A DNA stretch of 64,000 nucleotides from Ascaphus truei. Taxonomy: Eukaryota > Chordata > Amphibia > Anura > Ascaphidae. This document shows, piece by piece, positions 1-10,960 of the stretch. Each line of letters begins with the position of its first letter. Within the stretch, counting starts at the first letter, position 1. The notes below the pieces were generated by a model, which was not told the DNA's origin, searched no databases, and saw nothing but the letters and a program-made list of their open reading frames with translations. The stretch covers positions 45,289,171-45,353,170 of the forward strand of contig CM071568.1 in NCBI GenBank assembly GCA_036426205.1, read 5' to 3'. A program made the position numbers and the translations under genes.

Positions 1-172
1 ATGATGAGATTATGAAAAAACTTTATTGCACATGGTGCAAGCAGATCCTCTTGACGCGTTTCTGCCTGGTTGGCCTTTGTCAAAACTCTTTTGACAAAGG
101 CCAACCAGGCAGAAACGCGTCAAGAGGATCTGCTTGCACCATGTGCAATAAAGTTTTTCATAATCTCATCAT
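1..172. repeat. Near-perfect palindrome (foldback) of about 172 bp
   Basis: Base i pairs with base 174-i around a 3-base centre at 86-88 (CTC). Arms of about 85 bases match except for one missing T near 155. The end CATCAT at 172 matches the window start ATGATG, so the arm may continue upstream. It contains GAAACGCGT (112-120), the motif discussed in the findings. It lies in the spag1 intron after the exon at 1461. Confidence 0.85.
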
Positions 173-316
173 CAGCCTCCAGCACGTCCGTTATTTGTTG
201 TGTGACAGCGCTAACACCCCCTTCGGGAGGATTCTACATGCTCCATAGATTGCAGTTAGCACACCGAGTCACCGATACAACCGGAATCCAGCTGCTCCTG
301 CTCCCTGTCCAGAAGT

Positions 317-566
317 CTCGTCGCGGCCGCCGGTCAGTGACCGCCCACCGCAAGCTAGCGGGTGAGGGGTTGGCGGTGAAGACACCACACATCTTCCGTG
401 GCGGTGAGGCGCCACTTGTATCCATCAAGCGCAAGCACAGCTGTTCTTATATTGGACCTGGAACTCTCGCCGCGGCCGCCGGTCACCTGACCGCCCACCG
501 CTAGGTAGCGGGTATAGGGTTGGCGGTAGAGATACAGCTCACTATCCGTGGCGGTGAAGTGCCACA
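317..566. repeat. Two-copy GC-rich tandem duplication (149-bp offset)
   Basis: CGCGGCCGCC occurs at 322-331 and 471-480. The following ~100 bases (CGGTCA..TGACCGCCCACCGC...GGTTGGCGGT...ATC..CCGTGGCGGTGA) are alike in both, roughly 80% by eye. GGCGGT and ACCGCC inside each unit give local hairpins. Confidence 0.7.
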
Positions 567-1460
567 ACTATATTCTATTTATCACGCGCCATGACAGGTC
601 AGCTAAGCAGGAGCAGCCTCATCATTCAGAGAGGATTCAATTAAAGGTACTGCATCGTTTACCCCATTAACCCCTGGATTCATAGTAAGTCTCTTTATCT
701 CAACTTTTTTGGTGCTTTTGGTAATCCAGTTGCTGGAGGAGACATTACACAAGGTTACATTTATTCATGTGGGGTTAAACCTTATTTCATTATATTGTAT
801 CATTTCATGTACACAGGACTTTGCTTTTTCTGAGCGTCTGAGGGGTTAATCTATGATTTACCCGTTTTCCACACTCTTCAAAAGGAAGCCAGGGAAACGG
901 AATTGTTTCATCCCCTTTAAAGCAGCTAAAATCAAGTCTTTTTTTACCTTTTATAAATTAGGCGGGGAGGGGCACCTCTGGGGCTGAACTATGGTACTCC
1001 GAGGTCCAGGGTCCCCCCCCCCCGCTGAGATAGTTATTTGCAAGGGAAAACAAAGATGGTTGCAGGGTCATCACAGTATGACACACGAGTAATGCTGACC
1101 CCCTATTGACCAAAACCACCATATTGTGCTTTCCCAGACAAGAATTCTTGTTAGGGATTTTCAAAATGAAACATCTGTGCTGCGGTTCATCTCTGGAAAA
1201 CCCCTAGTTTCAAAATAGGTAAAACATATATGTGTTAAAAAAAATAAAAATAATGAGCAGCACAAATTGCGGCTTTAATAGACCAACAAGAGAACTCTTC
1301 ATGATGTAATAAATAGTGCCTGAAACCTCACAATTCTAATCTTGAGGATTCAAAAGCAGTCAAAACCATCTATGAAAACTTTCTTGGTTTTTCTTGATCC
1401 ATCAGGCTAGTAGATCTGTGAAATATACTTACAAAAAAAAAAAGATAAACAATGTTTTAC
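567..1460. other. spag1 intron, no feature recognised
   Basis: AT-rich unique-looking DNA with a C10-type run near 1013 and short A runs. No splice-flanked coding block and no repeat I can name. Confidence 0.5.
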
Positions 1461-1610
1461 CTCTTGTATGAGGATCTTCTTTCTTTGCTTTTCACTGACA
1501 GCAGCAGAAGTAAGAAGGGGTGTGATTTCATCCAATAGTTTTTTTGCTTCGGTGACACTGGGATCCACGGAGATCATTTTTTTGAGGTCACTGGCGCAAT
1601 CGTGGTAATT
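1461..1610 (-). CDS. spag1: spag1 coding exon: TPR3 third repeat; gene continues off the window
   Basis: A 150-base exon of exactly 50 codons. Acceptor TGATTTCAG|AATTAC, donor CAAGAG|GTAAAAC. Reads NYHDCASDLKKMISVDPSVT, EAKKLLDEITPLLTSAAVSE and ends KQRKKILIQE, aligning with the last TPR3 helices and following basic helix of SPAG1. The C-terminal RPAP3-type domain is not in the window, so 3' exons must lie below position 1. No reading frame between 1 and 1460 resembles them. Confidence 0.9.
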
Positions 1611-1974
1611 CTGAAATCAAATACCGTAGATCAGTTTGAAATCAGAATTGTTTACAGTATTATAAAGACGGCTGGGTGGTGTATTCTTTGGGATAACAAG
1701 AGCTTAGGGAAAGTAAAAACTGTACATGCTTCTTCACCTGTTATTCTCCTCAGCACAACAGAGGAAACCAGTTTTTTTATGTGCTGAAAAAGAACAGAAC
1801 CAAAGGCAAATCTCCATATACTCCAGCCTCTCTGGTCCCCCTGTAATCACTATGCAGCAAAATTACATTGAATACATGCATACATCTCTGAAGGCTATGC
1901 TTGCTGCATCCATACCCAGAGATTAATAGATGGTAACACAAGGAGAATTGTTTTCCTAAATAAATAAAAAAAAA

Positions 1975-2130
1975 TATCACTCATTCACATGTCTCAGGTC
2001 TGCAACCCTGTATTTTTTTACCATTATCGCTTAGCATACAATGCTTCCACTGCAGCCAGGGATTCTGGGAAATGACATGAAAACGAGCACACAGTGCCAC
2101 CTTTTGCAACATGTCCATTTTTTTTAATCT
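1975..2130. repeat. Dispersed repeat shared with 20726-20900
   Basis: Shares a long stretch with 20755-20895: TTCACATGTCT..AG..CTGCAACC, then CCATTATC, TGCTTCCACTGCA and GATTCTGGGAAAT. Same orientation. Probably a copy of the end of the inverted-repeat element at 20726-21842. Confidence 0.6.
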
Positions 2131-2444
2131 CACAGTACATGATTTAAGTAATAATGAAGCAACTTGGAGAAAGCAAACAAAAGAATAAGAGTAACCCAAA
2201 CCAATGTTGTGTTTTATATTCTGGATTTGCAAATCAAAACACAGAGCATGTTCCGAACAAGCAGAAGAATATTTGGTACCAGATTTAAGCAGTCAAGGAT
2301 GTATTTGGACGTAAAAGAAACTTGAGAAAAAAAATTAGAAGGGCAAGTCACATTCATTGCCAATATTTACAATATGGCTCTTTTCAATATGGCTGGGTGG
2401 CATGAAATGACAAAGTGGCACCGTATGACATTACGTAGCATCTC

Positions 2445-2458
2445 GTTGTCATGGCAAC
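2445..2458. promoter_or_regulatory. X-box-like RFX match (intronic)
   Basis: GTTGTCATGGCAAC, differing by one base from the RFX palindrome GTTGCCATGGCAAC. It sits in a GC-richer block (2370-2690) that looks repeat-derived. Function unknown. Confidence 0.4.
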
Positions 2459-2834
2459 GGGTGTCACGTGATGCTGTTATGTCACATGGCGTTCCCATTG
2501 GCATGGTAACACGGCGCCATTTGACGCTGCGCGGCCATATGGGCAGTAGTTGCACGGGGAGATGCCAGGAGTTGCCACCACCCGGAGGTTTACTAGGTAA
2601 ACCTGTAGCCCAGAGATACGTGGCCAAAACCCGTAGTCTCCGGGTGAAACCTGGAGTGGGGGCAACCCTGACAGCAAGTCACGCCCATAACTTATAATAC
2701 TGTTTCCTGTGTGTCAACGCTGCACCTGCAAGCAAAGCAGCGGACTGCAAAAGCAGAACAAAAATATGTTGCTTGCGGTGCAAAATTCGGGAGTAGTGTT
2801 GTAATGCTTTTGGCAGTCTAGGTTGCCCCTTTAC

Positions 2835-2961
2835 CTCTAATCCTCTGTGGGCCTGAGCTCGTCTGTACAAAGCTTTGATATTCAAAGCATCCCGCTGCAG
2901 AGCACAATCACTGTCATGCCTGGCCTCTTCGTACTGGCTTAGTTTCAAGTAACAGAGAGCC
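2835..2961 (-). CDS. spag1: spag1 coding exon: TPR3 second repeat
   Basis: A 127-base exon. Acceptor TTATTGCAG|GGCTC, donor TTAGAG|GTAAAG. Reads RALCYLKLSQYEEARHDSDC then ALQRDALNIKALYRRAQAHR, matching vertebrate SPAG1 TPR3 (R-A-L-C-Y-L-K-L, NVKA.YRRA.AH). It ends in phase 0 after GLE. The reading frame runs on past the donor as GKGQ..., which is intronic. Confidence 0.93.
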
Positions 2962-4272
2962 CTGCAATAAAAAGGAAGAGTGCAGAGTCAGCTGAAAATG
3001 TATCATTGGTCAGCCAGCAGTTTTGTACATCATACCCTAGAGGGGGTTTCTCACTTTCTTATCCACTATAACCTTCTTTATGTGCCTGCTATTTAGCACA
3101 CTGCCAACTTCACAATGCAAGACCAGCAACCAATAAGGGACAAATCGCCTTTGAGCTCATCTTGCACTTTCTTAAACCAGGCTTTACAAAGCTGTATTTC
3201 TTGATTCTATGTTCTAGCCAGTAATTCAATGTCACAGGTCCAAGATAAGCTTACCCACTGTTCTGGTTTAAAACACAAAAAGCAGGTCCTACACTAAACC
3301 TGACATCATCACTTTATCTTATTGCTTAATCAGATTGGTATGTATTTTTTCTCACCTCAAACTAATTAAATGAGGACTAACCTTCATAAATAACACTATT
3401 TAGAAAAAGTGTGTGTGTACACACACACAAACACACACACAAACACACACACACACACACACGTATATATACACACATACATACAGATATAGAGAGATGC
3501 ACAAATACACATCTTTTAGAAGTTTTTTTTTATTTTTATTTTTTTGTCAAAACCCCCTCACAGATAACAATGCAGAAGTGGCTGCTAGCAGTTAAAGAAA
3601 CCATAAGAAAAATAACTCCATCTAGAGATTCTCCTATAACAAAATCCAGTGGTAGGGAGAAGGCTAACAAACATTAAATGGCAACGGAGATGGTCTGTTA
3701 CAATTCTGTAAATCTGTATTTTATTTTAATACTGAATATATAATATTTAGTATTAATGGGTCAGTTCCACATCGCTTTCCGTGGTAAGGTTCACTCCTCC
3801 TAAAGTAAAAAATGTTTGCTTCTTGTGTAAAAAATAGAAAATGCCTATTTTCTTTAGGATCCTTTCACTTCTGTTAAGTGGCAATTATTATTCTGCCCCA
3901 TTATCTCTTTTCCTCAGCCTTAACATATAATTGTATCGCAGAGGGAGAAGTGAACAAGGCTTAAACAAGGCAACTGACCCTCATTTGTTTAGATAGTCCC
4001 GGTCAACCAATTTTACAGTTTCTCTCGAGCCCTGGCTAACTTTTTAAGAGTTTTTTTTTATGTAAATAGAAAATTTAGATTAAACCAATGCAGGAGATGT
4101 GATCTGTTTCTCATGCAGCACCACACACTGTATACACTGCCATATGCTTTTGATGGCAGGGCCCCATACAGTACCCAATGCCACAGTGAGGGCACTCCAG
4201 GGGCTCTTCTGACGTCCAAGCAACATCATACTATTTTCTTAGAGGGAGATCATGTTGACCGTGCCATCCAAG
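2960..4272. other. spag1 intron with (AC)n microsatellite at 3417-3465
   Basis: Between the TPR3 exons. The only structured sequence is an (AC)n tract with AAAC interruptions followed by TATATA/CATACATA. The reading frames over it (HTHTHT) are repeat artefacts. Confidence 0.6.
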
Positions 4273-4296
4273 CAGTGGCATAACTATGCTTTAAGG

Positions 4297-4551
4297 CAGG
4301 GGTGCGCAAACTTTTAAGTTCACGCCCCCCTTGCCTACGCCCCCTCTTTATCTGCTCTCGGGCTCCACGCGTCATATGACGCGTTGTCATGGCGACGCAT
4401 CAGGGAACAGCCGGCTGAGAGCAGGTAAGTGAAGTTGCAGAGGCCTCGCGCCTCCCGCGGCATTTAATTTACATGCCTGTGGGAAAAGCGCGGGGCTCTG
4501 CAACCGTGTGCCCCCCTTAGAAAATCCCCTCCCTCAGTTTGCGCACAGCTG
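4297..4551. mobile_element. Nested hAT MITE copy A (CAGGGGTGCGCAAA ends)
   Basis: Begins CAGGGGTGCGCAAACTTTT and ends AGTTTGCGCACAGCTG. Flanked on both sides by CTTTAAGG (4289-4296 and 4552-4559), a perfect 8-bp duplication typical of hAT transposons. No coding capacity. Contains an X-box match at 4383-4396. Confidence 0.85.
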
Positions 4552-4559
4552 CTTTAAGG

Positions 4560-4849
4560 CAGGGGTGCGCAAAGTTTTGACCCGGCGCCCCATGGCCTTC
4601 TAACCTCCCCCCTCCTGCAAGGCTCAGGCGTCAAATTACGTTGTGGGGTCATGAGACGTCACGTGACTCAACGGCACCATTTGGCGCCGGTTACAATGGA
4701 GACGCGTCGCCGAAGATCAGGTAGGAGAAGCTGCAGAGGCCTCGCGCAGTGCCTTGGGGGAGAGCGTGGGACCACTGTAGCCGCCGCACCCCATCTGGAA
4801 ATTCTCCCGCCCCCTCTGGGGGGCTCACCCCACACTTTGCGCAGCCCTG
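4560..4849. mobile_element. Nested hAT MITE copy B, sharing the target duplication with copy A
   Basis: Begins CAGGGGTGCGCAAAGTTTT and ends ACTTTGCGCAGCCCTG. Flanked by CTTTAAGG at 4552-4559 (shared with copy A) and 4850-4857. Same family as 4297, 48710 and 60690. It has similar GC-rich core words (TCACGTGAC, GAGACGCGTCGC). Confidence 0.85.
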
Positions 4850-5131
4850 CTTTAAGGGGGCCCCAGGCTACGTCGTGGTGTCACGTATGCGTGTTGCCAT
4901 GTGACGTTGTGTCGCCATGACGCCACATCCTGACACTGACGTCATGGAGGGCTGCTGTGTTACAGAGGCAATCCGTTTCATTGCTGTGGGGAAGACCGCG
5001 GGACCTCTGTAACTGCTTGGGGGGGTAGGGAGGGGGGAGTCATAAAGAGTCTGGAGGGAGGGCCCTATCTCCCTTCCTCCCCCCCAGATCTGGGGCCCCG
5101 GGACATGCCCGGGTCGCTAGTTACGCCACTG

Positions 5132-5775
5132 CATCTGAGCAGTAAACATGATAGCAATGAAAGTGAAGCCCCCTCCACTATGCACGTAACTGGGGGATGG
5201 TCAGGACCATATAATCGCTACCCATAAAGCCAGCACGACTAGGGTTCAGGCACCCTAAGGATTAAGTAAAAGTTAAACTTGTACATACATAAACGTATGT
5301 TTATAACCATCTATGTAACTATGACAGTAAAGCAGAGTGGTTTATCAAGCCAACACCTCATCTTAATAAGTCACATAGGTAGATCGCACCCTTAAAAAGT
5401 AACATGCTGAAGTGAATACATATGATTTACAATACTGTCATTTGAACCTCTTCATTGATAGAGCGGAAAAATCATGCATCGCTGGCAGATAACGGGTTAC
5501 AAATATATGTACAGATTAAAATATTGCAAATCATGGTGATTGAGCAATCTTTTTTTCTTGTAGGCTGGTTTTTACACTTTGTAATATGGAAAGTAGGCTA
5601 AAGCGCTCAAATGCAGGTGCATTGAAAAAGAACGCTGTGACGTTCGAAACGCGTTGGATGGGTCTCTTGTCACATTAAAGTGCCCTTTTAATCATTTTTT
5701 TTCGTTTTGGGTCCTTCCTGCTCCGTTTTTGCTGGTGCGCTTTTTGGTCTCCCTTTTCCTGGTTTTTACACTTAC
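5132..5775. other. spag1 intron with GAAACGCGT hairpin at 5618-5662
   Basis: The segment carries GAACG-CTGTGA-CGTTC followed directly by GAAACGCGTTGG, a member of the recurrent hairpin family (see findings). The rest is unassigned. Confidence 0.5.
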
Positions 5776-5917
5776 CTATTGGTGTATACGGAACACTCTT
5801 CAGGATTTAACTTTAAACATTCCGTATACTTCTTCTCAGCTTCTCTGTACTGGCCCTTCTTTACATGTTCATTCCCTTCTTGCTTCAGAGACAAGAACTT
5901 CTTTTTGGCTACTTCAC
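5776..5917 (-). CDS. spag1: spag1 coding exon: TPR3 first helix pair
   Basis: A 142-base exon. Acceptor TTGTTTAG|GTGAAG, donor CCAATAG|GTAAG. Reads GEVAKKKFLSLKQEGNEHVK and KGQYREAEKKYTECLKLNPE, ending SVYTNR, a textbook TPR A/B helix pair (LK.EGN....G.Y..A...Y.ECL.L). It aligns with human SPAG1 TPR3. It ends in phase 2 (AG), completed as Arg by the exon at 2961. Confidence 0.93.
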
Positions 5918-8900
5918 CTAAACAAACAAATTTAAGATATGAGAGATGTCCCATTAGTCTAATGTTGTGCCCTCTACATACTTGTATTGTATCCAGCTCT
6001 TAAATGCACAATATTTAAAATTTAAATCAATATTAAAAGAAATTATAACTAATGTTGTAACCCCTCATTTCCTTAGATGTATTAATAGGTGGACACTAAG
6101 GCAGGGGCCTGACTCCACCTCCCCTGTACATGAGAGAATATTCAGCCGTCAAGGGACCAGGCTGGGGTTAGACAACGCAGAGGGACACGTATCTTTTGAA
6201 TAACAATACTTTCTACATGAGCAACACAGAAATCACAAACCGTGGTCCCTCAGAATCGGAGGACCATAAACAATATTTATGACACTCATATAAAGAGGAT
6301 AAGAATGTTCCCCGCTGCGCAATTGTCCCACAGTGTTTCTTACGCTATTCCAGGGGCCCAGACACCAACTGTCAATAGAGGTCAACTGTTGGTGCCAGCA
6401 CAGCGCTGGAGCTCATGTGAAATGTAGGCATATTAATAGGTATAGGCCTGTTACTACCATTCTTTGCAAAGTATTAGTGGATGTGTTTCCACTTAGTCTA
6501 CTCCGTTTCAGAACCCCTTGTTTACATGGGTCCTCTTTATTCAGACGATGTACTCTCCTGAATCGTACCCGCTACCTCCAGTATGGGCTGTTCTGCCCGA
6601 CTAGAAAGGCTCTGCCACAACGCTTTCTCTCGCCAGGCTGCTCAGAACAGGTTCTCTCTCTTTTCCTCTCCGCAGGTCTCTCTCTTGCTGATGTGCTCCT
6701 CTCTAGCTATACCTCTCCAAATCACGCCTTCCGTGATATCATCCTTCTTGGTATCCTATAATCTCAGTCTTTCCTTGATCCATAGTATTTGGCCAGAGGG
6801 CATGTCCACTAATGTACTTATGAGTGTTCATATTGGTGTTATAATTCTTGATATAGAAAAGCAGCAAGAGAGAGCTCAGAGTATTTAGAAACGCTGCAGA
6901 TGATCATTATGTTACAAAATGGTTGAGAAAGTAAATGATCATTTCTGCATATGTGTTATTGCACTTCCACTTGTTAGCTCTAAATTTACTTATTTATTTT
7001 AGAATAGCTCTTTTGTCATTGATCATATACTTCATTGTGAAATTATCTAGTAACCTCTAAACGGCATTGAACTATACCAGCCATATACAAGTGCAACTTT
7101 CTAAATCCAGCATTGTCATGTGTCCTACGTTTTTATTTCTCTTTTAAGTACAGACCACTAGCAAAATCAATTCCATTGTATGCTCTGTGATATTGGTTAC
7201 TGTGCTTTTCACAGTTTCATAGCTATATGAACATCTATTTAGCATATATTCAACTATGAATATGCCTGTGCTATACAGTGTTCAGTGGGATCGAGAAGAA
7301 CAGTCGTTATAGAGCGGCACTGGTCTTCCGGGACTCAACCACGAGATCATTTGGTGTAGCAATCATGTGGTCGCAGGCACACTCCCCAGAACGTGAGAGG
7401 AAGTGGAGGTTACTCCGATTCTGTTCACCGCATCGAATGTGATCTTCTTTCGCTAGAAAATTAGCATTTCATGCATACTCTGTACGCCATAAAGCCCCTA
7501 GAGCGCCAGCCCTTATGACATGCAGAGAACGTCTTGGGCCACTCAAAGGATTAAATACGCACCTAACACCTGTAACTATGTTAATAATAATACAGTTTTT
7601 TCTTATGTAGAAAAGTTGATTAGACATAAGGAGTCCTTGCCCCATGCAGCTTACAAACACATTTCTGGAGCCTGAGGCACAGGGAGATAAGGGGCCATAT
7701 TTATGTTGTGGTGACGTTACCATTGTGACGTCACTAGCGCGACAGACACAGGTCTCAGAGACGTTACATTTGAGTTTTTGCAGCTGTAGCTCTATTTTAG
7801 TATATTACAGGGCCTCATAGAGCTACTATAGCCCAGCGTCTCCACGGGCATCCGCTATGACGACTATTCTAGCCAGGTAGATTATCAATCATATTGCGGT
7901 CTTCATTAGGAGTTATAGCCACTGCCAGTATTTAGTAGTCTGTGAGCTGTTACAATGAGACTATGCTACTAGGTAGCATTGCTCTGTAGGGTTTTTGTTT
8001 CACATGGTTCACCTTATTTTCACATACCCGATATACTTGGTCACTTGTAACACTGAGAGGTTTTTGATTGCAATCCGCGCTTGTGCTCTCCTCAGAGAAG
8101 TAGTTCAATACTTTTGCTGCCTTCCGTAAGGAGAACTTGTAATACTGTACAGTTTACAATTTGCACACTCCCACGTGATTTTATCAGTGACCATTTATGC
8201 AGCATCTCTCTCTCGTCGCAGATAACAATTTAATTTGTTTTTAATATATTAGTTATCTCCTGGATACTTATAAAATAAAATATAACTTTTAATATTCTGT
8301 GAGGTTGTGTGCATCTTTACGGGGATCTGCAAATATATCCACTGTAACCAGCTCCCAGAGAGCACCCCTCCAGTACCAGTTATTACTACTAGCTGAGCAG
8401 GCACTCTCTTCACCATTACAGTATATCACATTGTGTTCTTTTGCCACAAACTACATTGGGGGTAGATGTAAAGCTGTACTTCTAGCTCCAGTGACCACCA
8501 GGGCCTTTGAAAAGAACTTATGAAATGTTCCAGTGAAATCCGAAACAAAATAAAAAGCAAGCTTCCCTGGAGTGACAATGACCCCGGCAGTCACTATTGC
8601 TCTTGGACAACAATTGTTGTCTGATATTTAAAAATGATTTCCTTGGGATCCATCAGTCCTCATGGTTCAGCTCTTGAAGGCCGCCTGGTAAAGATTATAA
8701 TGATGGTCAAAAGAAAATACATAACCCTATGGCTGCCAGTGGTGCATGCAACATATTGCTGTGCGAAGGGGTTAAAAAAAAAGCAAACTGCTTAAGAATA
8801 ATCTCTGGTCTCCTGAAGATTTTGGTTTCATGTTATACCGATGCACATTAGTCTTGTACAACTAACAAGGTTGTGATTCAGCATTACTTGACGAGTAGAT

Positions 8901-8931
8901 GAATAACCAGTTCTGCATATTTTGTACATAC
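5918..8931. other. spag1 intron, mostly unassigned
   Basis: No splice-flanked coding block. At 7655-7700 CCTGAGGCACAGGGAGATAAGG matches part of the tRNA-derived SINE seen at 19963 and 62637 (minus orientation), so a SINE fragment is present. The rest shows nothing I can name. Confidence 0.45.
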
Positions 8932-9104
8932 CAGTCATAGCTTCGGATGGAATATTTTCACCAGGCTTCACTCCTTGGACGTTGACAGAGGGAGCAAAGA
9001 TTCCTTCACGTCGTTGCAGTTGAATGGAAATAGGTACGGATGGAATTGGAGGAAGTTTTTCCCTCCATTTGGGCCCATCCTGGTCAATTAATGTTCTCGT
9101 AATT
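8932..9104 (-). CDS. spag1: spag1 coding exon: linker between TPR2 and TPR3
   Basis: A 173-base exon. Acceptor TTCCTATGTAG|AATTACG, donor ATGACTG|GTATGT. Reads RITRTLIDQDGPKWREKLPP then IPSVPISIQLQ, matching the vertebrate block L-S-R-x-L-x-x-x-D-G-P-x-W-R-E-K-L-x-P-I-P-x-V-P. The second half (residues after RREGIF) is less conserved, as expected for this linker. It starts by completing Arg and ends in phase 1. Confidence 0.92.
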
Positions 9105-10309
9105 CTACATAGGAAAGAATCACAAGATATAAACAACTCAGGTGTTGGAAGACAGTAACAAATATAGGGAGGGGAAGAAAAAAAAAAGGTTTCCTATGGA
9201 TTCCAGCGTATAATGCCACCTTAAAGGTTCATTAATATCTGAGGTAAGCGTGCATTGCGCAATGGGATTCTTCACCATAAAATCAAGTGAGTATTTAAAA
9301 CAAAACCACAACAATAATCTGATTAGGTAATGCAACACAGAGGGCTTTTTTATTTTTTTTGTGTATCGGACAGCTAATTATTTTAACGTTTAATTTGTAA
9401 AAATGGCAAGCTAAATCCAGGAAAGGTTGTACTTTGTATGGTTAGCCTCTTATGTTCTGTCATTAGCATGTACTGTCAACCCCTGTATAGACCAAAGGCA
9501 ACTCCTCACCTCTTCTCGACCTCTAGAAAGAACAGTCCCCTATTAGCTCTGTCATTAACAAGCAAAACCGTAACGGAATTGTTACATTCAGTAAAGCAAA
9601 GTCACACGTTATTTTACTGTGTGTATGTTTAATGAAAGCAATTACACTAGTGAGTTGTTTACAAATAGTTTTTTCTGTTATCTTTGTTACCCAAGTGGGA
9701 CTGCTCCTTCAGAATGAAACTATTTAAGAAAACAGGTTATACAAGTTTTTAGCAAAAGTAAAACAAAACACTGCACGAAAAACAGGTTATTACTAGATCC
9801 TCCTTATTTGCAGATATATGTTTCTTTCTGTAAAGAAAAAAGCCTAGAGGTCAAAACCTAAAGCTTAACAAGACATATTTAAGTTGCAATACAGGTTAAT
9901 TAATCCCATTACTTCTGATACTTGAAATGTTTCTCACGTAGTTAAGGAAGTACCTGGGTGCTGTGCCTCTTGGGCACTGAATTGGTTAAATGACCAACGT
10001 TGATTGGAACGCAGCAGTCTACAAAATATCCTTCGTGCTGAATTCAATCGCTCACTCACAAAGCTGCAATAGTGCTTGGCTTACGCCACTGAATGTCAGC
10101 CCAATTGCCAGCAGCAAAATGTGGCCCATATTTACTAATGGGCCATAAAGGGTCTTCCACACTTTCCAGCGCTGGTAGACCCCTTATGGCCTATTCAAGT
10201 TGAAGTGTCTCTTCCAGTGCTGGAAGGTGCCTCATGTAATAGTACTACTTCGTAAGCATGGGCCTGAATACTTGGCAAATAAATGAATGAAGAGCTTTGA
10301 AAAATAATA
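9105..10309. other. spag1 intron, no feature recognised
   Basis: AT-rich. A short imperfect inverted repeat at about 10125-10200 (GGGCCATAAAGGGTCT / AGACCCCTTATGGCCT) is the only structure seen. Confidence 0.45.
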
Positions 10310-10445
10310 CGAGGTCCAAATTTATTGAATAGTAATAAGAAAACAAGAGATGAAACGTTAACAGAGGCTGAGCCCCTCAGACACAAATTATTTCTCTGAA
10401 CATGCAGGTTCTTTCCAAATATTTTGTGTTCCTCAAAAGTAAAAT
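10310..10445. repeat. Dispersed repeat, copy 1 (downstream of the TPR2 exon in gene sense)
   Basis: Shares GA.GAAACGTTA, CA.AGGC.GAGCC, CAGA.AC.AATTATTT and ACAAATATT.TGTGTTCC with 10850-10955, in the same orientation. The pair brackets the spag1 exon at 10697-10849. Confidence 0.6.
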
Positions 10446-10696
10446 GTTCTGCTCTGAAACCCCATCAAGTGACTGTACTCTATATCGCATGTTGACAGCT
10501 TGTGTTGTGCAATTGAACAAAATTGTGGCATCCCCATACATATAAGGCCATAGAAAGTCACAGAGGAAGAGCAGAACCAGTGGCCCTTTTTAAAAGTCAA
10601 ATAAAGGAAAGCATTATTGGGTGTTTTAGGTGACCACATAAACAAATCTATGGCATAGCCTTCTACTTTCTAAAACAATAATAAAAACACACGTAC

Positions 10697-10849
10697 CTGT
10701 TAATGCTGTCATTTGCCACTTGCAGCCCGCTGTCTATTTGCAGTGCAGTCTTATAATCCACGTACGCTTGTCTGTATCGCTCAAGAGACTCATTTGCCAT
10801 CGCTCGACGCAAGAGAGGTTTAATGGAGAACGGCTGAAGCTCAAGAGCC
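10697..10849 (-). CDS. spag1: spag1 coding exon: TPR2 third repeat
   Basis: A 153-base exon. Acceptor ATTCCTAAG|GGCTC, donor AACAG|GTACGT. Encodes ALELQPFSIKPLLRRAMANE, SLERYRQAYVDYKTALQIDS and GLQVANDSIN, closely matching human SPAG1 TPR2 (P-F-S-x-K-P-L-L-R-R-A-M). The KP.LRRA residues complete the carboxylate clamp that binds HSP70/90 tails. The acceptor's upstream tract lies in a dispersed repeat (copy at 10850-10955). It ends in phase 2. Confidence 0.93.
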
Positions 10850-10960
10850 CTTAGGAATACAGAGACGAAACGTTAGCATAGGCGGAGCCATTCAGAAACC
10901 AATTATTTATTTCTGATCATCCAAGTTGCTTACAAATATTATGTGTTCCCCATAACTTTC
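10850..10960. repeat. Dispersed repeat, copy 2, overlapping the splice acceptor region
   Basis: Similar to 10345-10440. It begins within a few bases of the acceptor of the exon at 10849, so the polypyrimidine/branch region of that splice site is probably repeat-derived. Confidence 0.55.

Larger units (their letters stand above)
4273..5131. mobile_element. hAT-type MITE with CAGTGGCGTAACTA ends, host of two nested hATs
   Basis: Left end CAGTGGCATAACTAT at 4273, right end complement CAGTGGCGTAACTA ending at 5131. Flanking 8-mers CATCCAAG (4265-4272) and CATCTGAG (5132-5139) are a decayed 8-bp target duplication. Its body is interrupted at CTTTAAGG by the two elements at 4297-4551 and 4560-4849. 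Confidence 0.7.

Noticed and set aside
3411..3677. Frames encoding HTHTHT and similar runs (also 22307-22566, 31154-31567, 59004-59507)
   Set aside because: They are translations of (AC)n/(GT)n microsatellites with no gene context.
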